Below, one piece after another: positions 1-4,935 of a DNA stretch of 7,564 nt. This DNA is from Bacteriovoracaceae bacterium UBA1018 (GTDB lineage: Bacteria > Bdellovibrionota > UBA1018). The translations under genes and the position numbers were made by a program. The DNA lies in NCBI GenBank assembly GCA_002291495.1, contig DBAE01000123.1:1838-9401 (forward strand). Direction: 5' to 3'. The first letter of the stretch is position 1, and every line of letters begins with the position of its first letter. The notes below the pieces were generated by a model, which worked only from the letters and a program-made list of their open reading frames with translations, had not been told where the DNA came from and ran no database searches.

Positions 1-564
1 GGGAATATGTTCGACGCCGATAAGCATCACGTCGAGCGGTTGACCCGTCTTATTGACGATATGTTAGATGTAACTCGAATTTCTTCAGCTCGGCTAACTG
101 TCCGGCCAGAGGCGGCTGATCTAGCTGGTTTACTCATGGGTGTGATCGAGAGAATTTCGCCTCAGTATGCGACGGCTGGAAGTCGAATTAATGCAAATCG
201 ACTTGATCCTTGTCTGGGAAATTTTGATCCCTTTCGACTAGAGCAAGTATTTGACAATCTTCTCACTAATGCCCTTCGGTATGGAGAAGGTAAACCCGTC
301 GATGTCTCTTTAGAGCGTGATGGAAAGAGAGCTAAGCTGAAGGTGAGAGATTATGGAATTGGAATTGCGTCGGAGAATCAAGAACGGATCTTCGAACAAT
401 TTGAGCGCGCTACGAATACTGGGGCAACCACTGGGCTAGGTCTTGGCCTTTATATCGCAAAACAAATCGTTTTGGCCCATCGAGGGACAATGAGCGTTGA
501 AAGTGTTTTGGGGAAGGGAGCGACTTTTATTGTCGAATTGCCACTGGAGGAAACCCAATCGTGA
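1..564 (+). CDS. Sensor histidine kinase, C-terminal part (5' end outside window)
   Basis: The frame is open from the first base, so the ATG at 7 is internal and the gene begins upstream of the window. What remains is the end of the dimerisation helix (HHVERLTRLIDDMLDVTRIS) and a complete HATPase_c domain. Counting from the ATG at 7, the N box is at about 77-90 (RLEQVFDNLLTNA), the G1 box DYGIGI at 115-120, an F-box-like IFEQFERA at 128-135 and the G2 box GLGLGLYIAKQI at 143-154, ending in GKGATFIVELPL. These motifs bind ATP, which phosphorylates a histidine in the missing H box. The protein is expected at the membrane or in the cytosol, but the sensor part is not visible. The stop overlaps the next gene by 4 bp, so the regulator encoded there is the likely phosphotransfer partner. 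The signal sensed cannot be inferred. Confidence 0.93.
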   Translation, partial: GNMFDADKHHVERLTRLIDDMLDVTRISSARLTVRPEAADLAGLLMGVIERISPQYATAGSRINANRLDPCLGNFDPFRLEQVFDNLLTNALRYGEGKPVDVSLERDGKRAKLKVRDYGIGIASENQERIFEQFERATNTGATTGLGLGLYIAKQIVLAHRGTMSVESVLGKGATFIVELPLEETQS

Positions 565-935
565 AACCTACTATACTGGTGATCGAAGACGATCTCGCAA
601 TTCTTGAAAGTCTATCGGAGTTCCTTGATGGGGAAGGCTATCAGCCACGTCAGGCTACGAACGGGATGATTGCGTTAGAACTTCTACGAGAAATGGATCC
701 GTTGCCGTCAGCGATCCTTCTTGATCTCATGATGCCTGTAATGGATGGAGCCCAATTTAGAGCCTATCAAGAACAAGATCCGCGGATTGCCGCCATTCCC
801 GTGATATTAATGAGTGCAGATCATCAGGTAGAAATTAAACGGCTTAGGATTGGCGCGTTAGAGTGCGTTAGAAAACCACTGGATATTGACGTGCTTTCTC
901 AAATGCTCGATCGAATGACGAGTCGTAGTCTCTGA
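561..935 (+). CDS. Single-domain response regulator (CheY-like receiver)
   Basis: This 124-residue protein is almost exactly one receiver domain. The acidic pair is E9/D10/D11 (VIEDD), the phosphoacceptor is D55 in LLDLMMPVMDG, the switch Ser is S85 (ILMSAD) and the conserved Lys is K105 followed by P106. No DNA-binding or enzymatic output domain follows, so it probably works by protein-protein contact or as a phosphorelay intermediate. The start is GTG at 561. A GGAGG at 546-550 stands 10 bases upstream, and the start overlaps the kinase stop in the arrangement GTGA, which implies translational coupling. It is very likely phosphorylated by the upstream kinase (inference from linkage). The output partner is unknown. 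Confidence 0.93.
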   Translation: MKPTILVIEDDLAILESLSEFLDGEGYQPRQATNGMIALELLREMDPLPSAILLDLMMPVMDGAQFRAYQEQDPRIAAIPVILMSADHQVEIKRLRIGALECVRKPLDIDVLSQMLDRMTSRSL

Positions 936-962
936 CATCCGGTTTAGGCGGGTTGATGACCC

Positions 963-1652
963 TTATTGAAACTGAATCGTTCCGCTCACTATCACTTCAA
1001 AAGGAACTGGAAGGTCTTTTAATGCCTCATCAAAGTTTTTGATGCTTTCTTCGGTTTCGACATAGATGCGGATACCTACTTCTTTCTGAACGGTACCAAT
1101 CCCAATTCCTACGTATCCAGAGATATTCCGGATTTTGTCTTTGAGTTCCGCTTTGTGTTTTGCAAGTAGATCCATATCTACATTTTTAGCGGGTTGTGCG
1201 TCGTTTGTGTTTCGTGCGGTCAGGTCGCTTTTTAGTCCGGCCCATTCTAGCTCAACCCCATGCAATTTATTTCCTTGAGCATGGAAATCATTCATCAACT
1301 CTAGGATCGCGCTCTTTCTCCCGACGACAAGGATGTAGGGGCCTGAATCGAGCTTCTGAATATCAACGCTTTGAATCCCATCTTTCTGAAGGAAGCTCGC
1401 GATAAAAGCAGCGGAGAAAGGTGTAGGCGTTTCATGTTCTGTAGAGAGCTGATTTTTTGGAATCGAAAGAAGCACACCCAGCTTTTTGTTTCCATGAGCC
1501 GAATACAGTTCATTTGCTAGATCGTGCCCTAGCTTATTTTGATAAAAATCGAGTAACTCGCCGCAGTCTTTGAAATGATTCTGTCGAGGTTCGGTTGCAT
1601 AAGCACTACTGAAAACGAAGAAACCTAGAGCGATTAGGGACTTAAACTTCAT
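963..1652 (-). CDS. Secreted/periplasmic protein of unknown function
   Basis: I do not recognise this 229-residue protein. Residues 1-19 form a clear Sec signal peptide (KFK, then a hydrophobic stretch, then SSAYA before TEP), with likely cleavage after A19, so the protein acts outside the cytoplasm. There is a single cysteine, C30, directly after the mature N-terminus, but no lipobox. The middle contains an alternating strand-helix stretch (SGPYILVVGRKSAILELMND, 103-122), then a polar linker at about 145-158. A C-terminal unit (about 165-229) begins with a charged helix (HKAELKDKIRNI), followed by a glycine-rich strand (GYVGIGIG, 179-186), RIYVETEE, and a LP..F.V...G ending. That pattern resembles small alpha/beta 'VGVGIG' domains seen in other secreted proteins, but I cannot name a family. 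The start ATG has AGAGG six bases upstream. It lies 61 bp downstream of the SRPBCC gene on the same strand and is convergent with the response regulator. Confidence 0.85.
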   Translation of the reverse strand: MKFKSLIALGFFVFSSAYATEPRQNHFKDCGELLDFYQNKLGHDLANELYSAHGNKKLGVLLSIPKNQLSTEHETPTPFSAAFIASFLQKDGIQSVDIQKLDSGPYILVVGRKSAILELMNDFHAQGNKLHGVELEWAGLKSDLTARNTNDAQPAKNVDMDLLAKHKAELKDKIRNISGYVGIGIGTVQKEVGIRIYVETEESIKNFDEALKDLPVPFEVIVSGTIQFQ

Positions 1653-1713
1653 ATCGAACCTCTCAAACAGGGTTTTAAGTAGGCCACTGATTAGATCAAT
1701 AAGCCTAAAGTGT

Positions 1714-2127
1714 CTAGTTCTCTTTAGTATAGCTTTTGAAATTATTGAGAATGGCTTGCCATCCGCTCTTTTGCATCTCGATCGGATTTTGCGTCTCGGC
1801 TACGAAAACTGTGGTGACTTGGGTTGTGTTTCCGTGCTGCTCGAAAGTCGTGGTGACCTTTCTTCCGTCAGTCATGGTGTACGTTAATTTCTTTTGAAGA
1901 ATGACTTCGTCATAAACGGCTTCAAAGTCAAATCCGAAGCTTCCATCTTTAGCTTCCATTCGAGCTGTATACTTTCCACCGACCCTAAGATCATTGGTAG
2001 CTGATGGGCAATGCCATTCTGGTATAGCGAAATTCCATTTTGTAATGTGCTGGGGTTCTGTCCAATAAGCCCAAACCTTTGAGAGGGGGGACGAGATGGA
2101 TGCTTCAATCTGAATAGTAGGGTTCAT
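1714..2127 (-). CDS. SRPBCC / AHSA1-like protein
   Basis: This 137-residue protein covers one START/Bet v1-like (SRPBCC) fold of the AHSA1 type. It opens with a beta strand (IQIEASIS), then the family hallmark helix SKVWAYWTEPQHITKWNFA (about 16-34), and then DLRVGGKYTARMEAKDGSFGFDFEAVYDEV (about 46-75). It ends in a long amphipathic helix (GWQAILNNFKSYTKEN). The fold makes a hydrophobic pocket. In bacteria the substrates of most members are unknown, and the Hsp90-activator name refers to homology only. The protein is cytosolic, with no signal peptide. The start is set by length and homology, since the upstream sequence is an A-rich run without a Shine-Dalgarno motif. A second SRPBCC gene at 4400-4879 is a distant relative, but unlike it this copy has no ArsR gene beside it. 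Confidence 0.88.
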   Translation of the reverse strand: MNPTIQIEASISSPLSKVWAYWTEPQHITKWNFAIPEWHCPSATNDLRVGGKYTARMEAKDGSFGFDFEAVYDEVILQKKLTYTMTDGRKVTTTFEQHGNTTQVTTVFVAETQNPIEMQKSGWQAILNNFKSYTKEN

Positions 2128-2149
2128 AGGTTTTTTTTAATTAGGTTTC

Positions 2150-2178
2150 ATTTTTGTTGAATTGGTCAAAACTGTCAA
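2150..2178 (-). promoter_or_regulatory. Candidate promoter for the 1714-2127 SRPBCC gene
   Basis: On the minus strand a perfect -35 TTGACA (2178-2173) is followed after 17 bases by AAAAAT (2155-2150), a weak -10. Transcription would begin near 2143, about 16 bases before the ATG. The -35 is good, the -10 poor, so this is tentative. Confidence 0.25.
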
Positions 2179-2242
2179 AGGAAAGAAGTAATCGAAAGGA
2201 CTTTTGACGAAGACGAAGAGGGCTAAAAACATTAAAATCGTA

Positions 2243-2274
2243 ATACCTTGACAAGGTATACCGTATGAAGGTAT
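2243..2274 (+). promoter_or_regulatory. Probable HigA operator (two overlapping inverted repeats)
   Basis: ATACCTTG (2243-2250), one central A, and CAAGGTAT (2252-2259) form a perfect 17-bp inverted repeat. A second pair follows, ATACC (2258-2262) and GGTAT (2270-2274), separated by 7 bases. It shares bases with the first and makes GGTATACC at 2255-2262. The octamer AAGGTATA occurs twice, 15 bp apart (2253 and 2268). The first repeat is centred on the -35 box and the second reaches the -10 box, as expected for autorepression by HigA or the HigBA complex. The identity of the binder is inferred from position. Confidence 0.7.
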
Positions 2275-2277
2275 ATT
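2248..2277 (+). promoter_or_regulatory. Strong sigma70-type promoter of higBA
   Basis: A consensus -35 TTGACA (2248-2253), an 18-base spacer and a -10 TATATT (2272-2277) place the transcription start near 2283-2285, just before the ATG at 2288. This excludes the TTG at 2276, which lies inside the -10 box, as the higB start. It also implies a near-leaderless message. Confidence 0.75.
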
Positions 2278-2287
2278 GGTAAGGATT

Positions 2288-2578
2288 ATGGCAATCGTTT
2301 CCTTTTTCGATAGAACTACCGAAGAGTTTTTTCTGTCGGGGAAGGCCAAACCAAAGGTCGGGTGGGCTTCGGTTGCAAAAGTCGCTAAACGAAAGCTCGA
2401 CATGCTCCACTATGCGGCTAAACTGGACGATTTAAGGGTGCCGCCATCGAATCGTCTTGAAGCGCTTAAGGGGCGACTAGACGGTAATTACAGTATCCGT
2501 ATCAACGATCAATGGCGGGTGGTTTTTGGATGGACAAGTGCAGGGCCGAACAAGGTTAGAATTATGGATTACCATTAA
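2288..2578 (+). CDS. higB: Type II toxin, HigB/RelE superfamily
   Basis: This 96-residue toxin belongs to the HigB (plasmid maintenance killer) branch of the RelE superfamily. Known members are ribosome-dependent mRNA endonucleases that cut translated messages in the cytosol. Seen here are the N-terminal strand and helix (AIVSFFDRTTEEFF), the family signature LDDLRVPPSNRLEALKG (46-62), the strand pair YSIRINDQWRVVF (68-80) and the terminal DYH (94-96). Basic residues R56, R71 and R77 lie in the positions expected for RNA contact in this fold. The frame also contains a TTG at 2276, but that codon is inside the promoter -10 box. The ATG gives the usual family N-terminus. The gene precedes its antitoxin by 14 bp, the toxin-first order typical of hig loci. 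All family landmarks are intact, so an active toxin is expected. Confidence 0.93.
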   Translation: MAIVSFFDRTTEEFFLSGKAKPKVGWASVAKVAKRKLDMLHYAAKLDDLRVPPSNRLEALKGRLDGNYSIRINDQWRVVFGWTSAGPNKVRIMDYH

Positions 2579-2592
2579 GGAGAGAGGCGTAT

Positions 2593-2886
2593 ATGCAGCT
2601 ACAAAGAAAACCTACGAGTCCGGGCGAAATCCTTAATGAAGAATTTTTGAAGCCTATGAAGCTCACTCAAAAACACTTGGCTGATCACATTCGCTGCGAT
2701 GTTAAGGTAATCAATCGAATTATCAATGAGCGCACTTCGGTGACAGCTGAGATGGCTATTAAGCTCGCAGCGGCGTTTAATATGTCGCCTGAGTTCTGGC
2801 TCAATGCTCAACAAGCTGTCGATCTTTTCAAAGCGTCTAAGAAAGTCGGGAAACAAACGCCTCGAGCATTGCTTAAGGCCGGATAA
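2593..2886 (+). CDS. higA: Type II antitoxin, HigA family (XRE helix-turn-helix)
   Basis: This 97-residue antitoxin neutralises the upstream toxin and probably represses the shared promoter. It starts with the hallmark PTSPGEILNEEFLKPM (7-22). An XRE-type helix-turn-helix follows at about 24-47 (LTQKHLADHIRC, then VKVINRIINERT). Next come helix residues TAEMAIKLAAAFNMS (51-65) and the HigA signature PEFWLNAQQAVDL (66-78). The basic C-terminal tail (KASKKVGKQTPRALLKAG) is probably flexible. The ATG has GAGG at 2584-2587, five bases upstream, inside a purine-rich AAGGAGAGAGG stretch. Compared with the near-leaderless toxin, this favours strong antitoxin translation (inference). The next gene is convergent. 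Only weak, competing hairpins lie between the two, with no clear terminator. Confidence 0.94.
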   Translation: MQLQRKPTSPGEILNEEFLKPMKLTQKHLADHIRCDVKVINRIINERTSVTAEMAIKLAAAFNMSPEFWLNAQQAVDLFKASKKVGKQTPRALLKAG

Positions 2887-2913
2887 GAACAATTCTATCC
2901 TGGTTCTAATGCC

Positions 2914-3162
2914 TTAATCAAAAAGTTCTTCTAAAAAGGATTTTTTACGCTTGTAGGGTTTTTGATGATGATAGTTCGGCTGTTGAGGTTGGGAATAGGA
3001 TTCTTGCCTTGGCGCGGGCTCATTTGCTCTTGATCTCTCGAGGATTTTATCGAGTTCGCCGCGATCGAGCCAAACGCCTCTACATTCAGGGCAGTAATCG
3101 ATCTCGACTCCACTTCGTTCAGACATCACTAGATTAGGTTCTTTGCAGTTTGGACATTTCAT
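2914..3162 (-). CDS. Small zf-TFIIB zinc-ribbon protein
   Basis: This 82-residue protein carries a zf-TFIIB type zinc ribbon. The zinc ligands are C3 and C6 (KCPNC) and C24 and C27 (YCPEC), followed by the family signature RGVWLDRGELDKIL (28-41). A low-complexity linker rich in Gln, Pro, His and Tyr (about 50-70) leads to a basic-acidic tail, KRKKSFLEELFD, which recurs in related bacterial proteins. The start chosen is the ATG at 3162, 11 codons inside the longest frame. It begins exactly at MKCPNC and has GGAG five bases upstream, whereas the ATG at 3195 has neither support. The molecular role of these stand-alone zinc ribbons is not established. The leader may form a regulatory structure (see 3167-3246). 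Confidence 0.88.
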   Translation of the reverse strand: MKCPNCKEPNLVMSERSGVEIDYCPECRGVWLDRGELDKILERSRANEPAPRQESYSQPQQPNYHHQKPYKRKKSFLEELFD

Positions 3163-3166
3163 AAAT

Positions 3167-3246
3167 ACTCCAAAATTAAGCTCTGGATTTAGCACAATAT
3201 TAGTTTGGAGTCCATGTAAGCAGCTCAGTGTTTACTGCGCTCCAAA
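3167..3246 (-). promoter_or_regulatory. Possible leader switch with Shine-Dalgarno sequestration
   Basis: Read as minus-strand RNA, three complementary heptamers lie exactly 36 bases apart: UUUGGAG (3246-3240), CUCCAAA (3210-3204) and UUUGGAG (3174-3168). The last contains the GGAG of the zinc-ribbon gene. The middle copy can pair with either neighbour: 7 bp with the first, supported by an inner GUAA/UUAC pair, or 8 bp with the Shine-Dalgarno copy. Each loop is about 29 bases. This is an anti-sequestor/sequestor layout, but it applies only if transcription starts upstream of 3246. That start is unknown. Confidence 0.3.
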
Positions 3247-3327
3247 GCGATTAAAAGATCTTCAATTTCAGTGCCGGCCGCTAGTTGTATCACTCACTGA
3301 GGTTTGGTGCTCTGTGTTGCTGCAGGC

Positions 3328-3843
3328 TCATAGATCAAATTGAATCAAATTGGATTGACCGAGATGGTACATGATATTTCTTAGTTTTAATCCGGAATAT
3401 TTGAAGGGATTAGCAAACGTAGTATTTCGAACCCCGAGTCCTGCTTGGCAATAGATATCAAAACCGGCATCGGTGGTGAGATAGGTGCCTGGTATTTTTT
3501 CTCTTCCAGTGATTCCAAATTGCTTTGTGGCTGTGGTTACAGTGAACGGTATACTTGATAATAGTGGAGACCTACTAGGCTCGTTACTTTCGCTCATGAC
3601 GACGCAAAAAGTCGTATAGGCTCTCTCGGTCCACGAAAGGGATTTCTCTTCTGAACCTTCTAGAAAATAGGTGAAATGTTTGTATGCTCCCCAGCTAAGT
3701 GAATCGCACTTGAGAAACTCTATGGGCTTGAGCCATGTTCCCTTTAATCCCACCAAATCTTCCGCGTAGTCATCAGGCTCAAAAGCATAGCTGGCGCTTA
3801 CGAAGCAGTATAAGCAACTCAACAGGATAAAGATCTTTTTCAT
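3328..3843 (-). CDS. Secreted protein of unknown function
   Basis: I do not recognise this 171-residue protein. It has a clear signal peptide (KK, then IFILLSCLYCFV, then SASYA) with probable cleavage after A20, giving a mature start at FEPDD. Cysteines C10 and C13 lie within the signal and are not followed as a lipobox would require. The mature chain is about 150 residues with three cysteines (C46, C80, C132), so at most one disulfide plus one free thiol. It is rich in aromatic and beta-prone residues, with no membrane helix. The ATG has only a modest GUGAG-like ribosome site about seven bases upstream. It is divergent from the ArsR-type gene across a 185-bp spacer. The last codons overlap a tandem 10-bp repeat (3334-3353), so the present C-terminus may have arisen by slippage. 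Confidence 0.82.
   Translation of the reverse strand: MKKIFILLSCLYCFVSASYAFEPDDYAEDLVGLKGTWLKPIEFLKCDSLSWGAYKHFTYFLEGSEEKSLSWTERAYTTFCVVMSESNEPSRSPLLSSIPFTVTTATKQFGITGREKIPGTYLTTDAGFDIYCQAGLGVRNTTFANPFKYSGLKLRNIMYHLGQSNLIQFDL
3334..3353 (-). repeat. Tandem 10-bp direct repeat at gene end
   Basis: ATCAAATTGA (3334-3343) is followed at once by ATCAAATTGG (3344-3353), a 19/20 match. The unit length is not a multiple of three and the repeat sits in the last codons of the secreted protein gene, so gain or loss of a unit would change the C-terminus. Confidence 0.6.
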
Positions 3844-3992
3844 ACCGGACTCACTTGAGAATCATCTTTAGAGATCGAACAAAATTATTAAAGGCATTTT
3901 GTGTAATTCCTGAAGCAAGCACGGTTTAGCATGATTGATTATTAGCGTCAATATATCGAAATTCTAGATTATTTCGCCAAACTCGATCCTAC

Positions 3993-4021
3993 TTGCGTAT
4001 TAAAGTGTAGTTTATTATACT
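3993..4021 (+). promoter_or_regulatory. Promoter of the ArsR-SRPBCC operon
   Basis: TTGCGT (3993-3998), a 17-base spacer and TATACT (4016-4021) make a good sigma70-type promoter. The expected start is 4027-4029, on or next to the ATG at 4029, so the message is probably leaderless. The 185-bp divergent spacer also holds a CGAAAT/ATTTCG inverted pair (3957-3962, 3971-3976). I see no convincing promoter there for the opposite gene. Confidence 0.68.
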
Positions 4022-4040
4022 AAACCATATGGTTCAGTAT
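4017..4040 (+). promoter_or_regulatory. Large palindrome over -10 box and start codon, probable ArsR-type operator
   Basis: The 12-bp perfect palindrome AACCATATGGTT (4023-4034) is extended after one mismatch by ATACT (4017-4021) and AGTAT (4036-4040), giving a 24-bp dyad with 22 matched positions. It covers most of the -10 box and the ATG itself. The position suits autorepression by the encoded dimeric winged-helix protein (inference). Confidence 0.65.
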
Positions 4041-4367
4041 TCAATCAATCAACTTGATGAAACGTTTGCTGCGCTTTCGGACTCCACACGACGTGGGGTC
4101 CTCCTTCAGCTTGGACGAGGGGACGCATCGATTACGAAACTCGCCGAACAATTTCATATGTCTCTGACGGGAATGAAGAAGCACGTCGGAATTTTGGAAC
4201 GAGCTGGCCTTGTGAAGACAGAAAAAAAGGGCCGAGTGCGGACCTGCAAGCTCGGCAAGAGTCGGCTCGATTCCGAGAAGGCTTGGATCGAAAAATACAA
4301 AGAGATTTGGGATATGCGCTTTGACGCACTCGAAATGGTTGTCCAGGAGTTAAAGCAGAGGAAGTAA
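4029..4367 (+). CDS. ArsR-family winged-helix repressor paired with SRPBCC gene
   Basis: This 112-residue cytosolic DNA-binding protein is of the ArsR/SmtB fold. Residues 8-30 form the first helices with the subfamily signature LSDSTRRGVLLQLGRGDASI. The helix-turn-helix is at about 35-58 (ITKLAEQF, then SLTGMKKHVGILERAG) and the wing at 61-75 (LVKTEKKGRVRTCKLG). A long C-terminal helix (AWIEKYKEIWDMRFDALEMVVQELK) is for dimerisation. It has only one cysteine, C73, and no metal-binding cysteine box, so it is not a metal sensor of the classic type. This subfamily is commonly encoded next to AHSA1/SRPBCC proteins, as here. The start at 4029 matches the family's MVQYS-like N-terminus, and there is no ribosome site because the promoter abuts the ATG. 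It is probably autoregulated through 4017-4040. Confidence 0.92.
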   Translation: MVQYSINQLDETFAALSDSTRRGVLLQLGRGDASITKLAEQFHMSLTGMKKHVGILERAGLVKTEKKGRVRTCKLGKSRLDSEKAWIEKYKEIWDMRFDALEMVVQELKQRK

Positions 4368-4391
4368 AGCTGACAAATTAAGCAGAGGAAG
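4353..4391 (+). repeat. 12-bp direct repeat carrying the ribosome site
   Basis: AAGCAGAGGAAG occurs at 4353-4364, in the last codons of the repressor gene, and again at 4380-4391. The second copy supplies the purine-rich ribosome site of the next gene (ATG at 4400). The copies are 27 bp apart. A short duplication may have created the second ribosome site. Confidence 0.55.
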
Positions 4392-4399
4392 GAAAACAA

Positions 4400-4879
4400 A
4401 TGAAAAACCAAACAAACGCAGAACGAAAGTCAGTGCGTGAACTCGTCTCTTCTCGCATCATCAATGGGCCGCCACGCCTCGTGTTTGAGGCTTGGAGCAA
4501 TCCTGAGCTTTTTAAGAAGTGGTGGGTGCCGAAATCTTTCCCAATAACTCTGGTGTCCTGCGAGATGGATGTCCGCACCGGTGGAACGTATCGTCTTGGG
4601 TTCAGTGCTGATGGTCAGACTGCTGAGTTTTTTGGCAAGTACCTCGAAGTCACTCCATACTCCCGTTTGGTTTGGACCAACGAAGAAGGAGGAGTGGACG
4701 CCGCAACTATAACCACAGTGACCTTCGAAGAAGTGAATGGTGCGACATTGGTGGTTGTGACCGATCTTTACCCATCCAAGGAAGCACTGGATGACGCTAT
4801 TGCCACAGGCTCTAGCGGAGCAATGCCTGAACAGTTGGAGCAACTTGAACAGCTCATGGGCAGCCAGACAAAGTTTTAG
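4400..4879 (+). CDS. SRPBCC / AHSA1-like protein, ArsR-linked
   Basis: This 159-residue protein has an AHSA1-type SRPBCC domain over most of its length. An N-terminal tail (1-13) leads to the first strand (ELVSSRIINGPP). The hallmark helix and loop RLVFEAWSNPELFKKWWVPKSFP (26-48) follow, then MDVRTGGTYRLGF (56-68), FFGKYLEVTPYSRLVWTNE (77-95) and TITTVTFEEVNGATLVVVTDLYPS (103-126). A C-terminal helix lies at about 127-155. The fold encloses a hydrophobic pocket and the ligand is unknown. It lies 32 bp after the repressor stop, with AGAGGAAGG upstream of the ATG, and is almost certainly co-transcribed. The repeated pairing of these two families suggests that the repressor controls its own partner in response to some compound or stress (inference). 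It differs clearly in sequence from the 1714-2127 SRPBCC protein. Confidence 0.92.
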   Translation: MKNQTNAERKSVRELVSSRIINGPPRLVFEAWSNPELFKKWWVPKSFPITLVSCEMDVRTGGTYRLGFSADGQTAEFFGKYLEVTPYSRLVWTNEEGGVDAATITTVTFEEVNGATLVVVTDLYPSKEALDDAIATGSSGAMPEQLEQLEQLMGSQTKF

Positions 4880-4935
4880 TCCACTGGCTGGCTCTATATA
4901 GTATGCGTTACAGAGATGTGCTAAACGCTTGAGTC

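Noticed and set aside
936..965. GGGT/ACCC hairpin between the response regulator and the convergent gene
   Set aside because: A stem of only 4 bp and no T-run of useful length on either strand. Not enough to call a terminator.
2276..2290. TTG at 2276 as higB start
   Set aside because: It lies in the -10 box of the predicted promoter, and the ATG at 2288 gives the normal family N-terminus.
2137..2410. Two overlapping minus-strand frames of 88-89 codons facing higB
   Set aside because: They cover the higBA promoter and the higB coding region in reverse, have no domain signature or ribosome site, and are shadows of a confident gene.
2599..2892. 97-codon minus-strand frame opposite higA
   Set aside because: It mirrors a well-supported antitoxin gene and shows no protein-like motif.
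2881..2910. GGATA/TATCC and AGAAC/GTTCT inverted pairs after higA
   Set aside because: Short, mutually overlapping stems without a following T-tract. A terminator is not supported.
3268..3300. TCAGTG/CACTGA inverted pair around a GC-rich GCCGGCCGC core
   Set aside because: Six-bp arms with a 21-base gap and no T-run. A possible weak structure only, not a terminator or RNA gene.
3143..3343. 66-codon plus-strand frame across the zinc-ribbon leader
   Set aside because: No ribosome site and no family resemblance. It lies over the intergenic leader and the ends of two minus-strand genes.
4905..4928. GCGTT/AACGC dyad before the FYVE-like gene
   Set aside because: Five-bp arms with a 14-base loop and no T-run. 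Compatible with chance.
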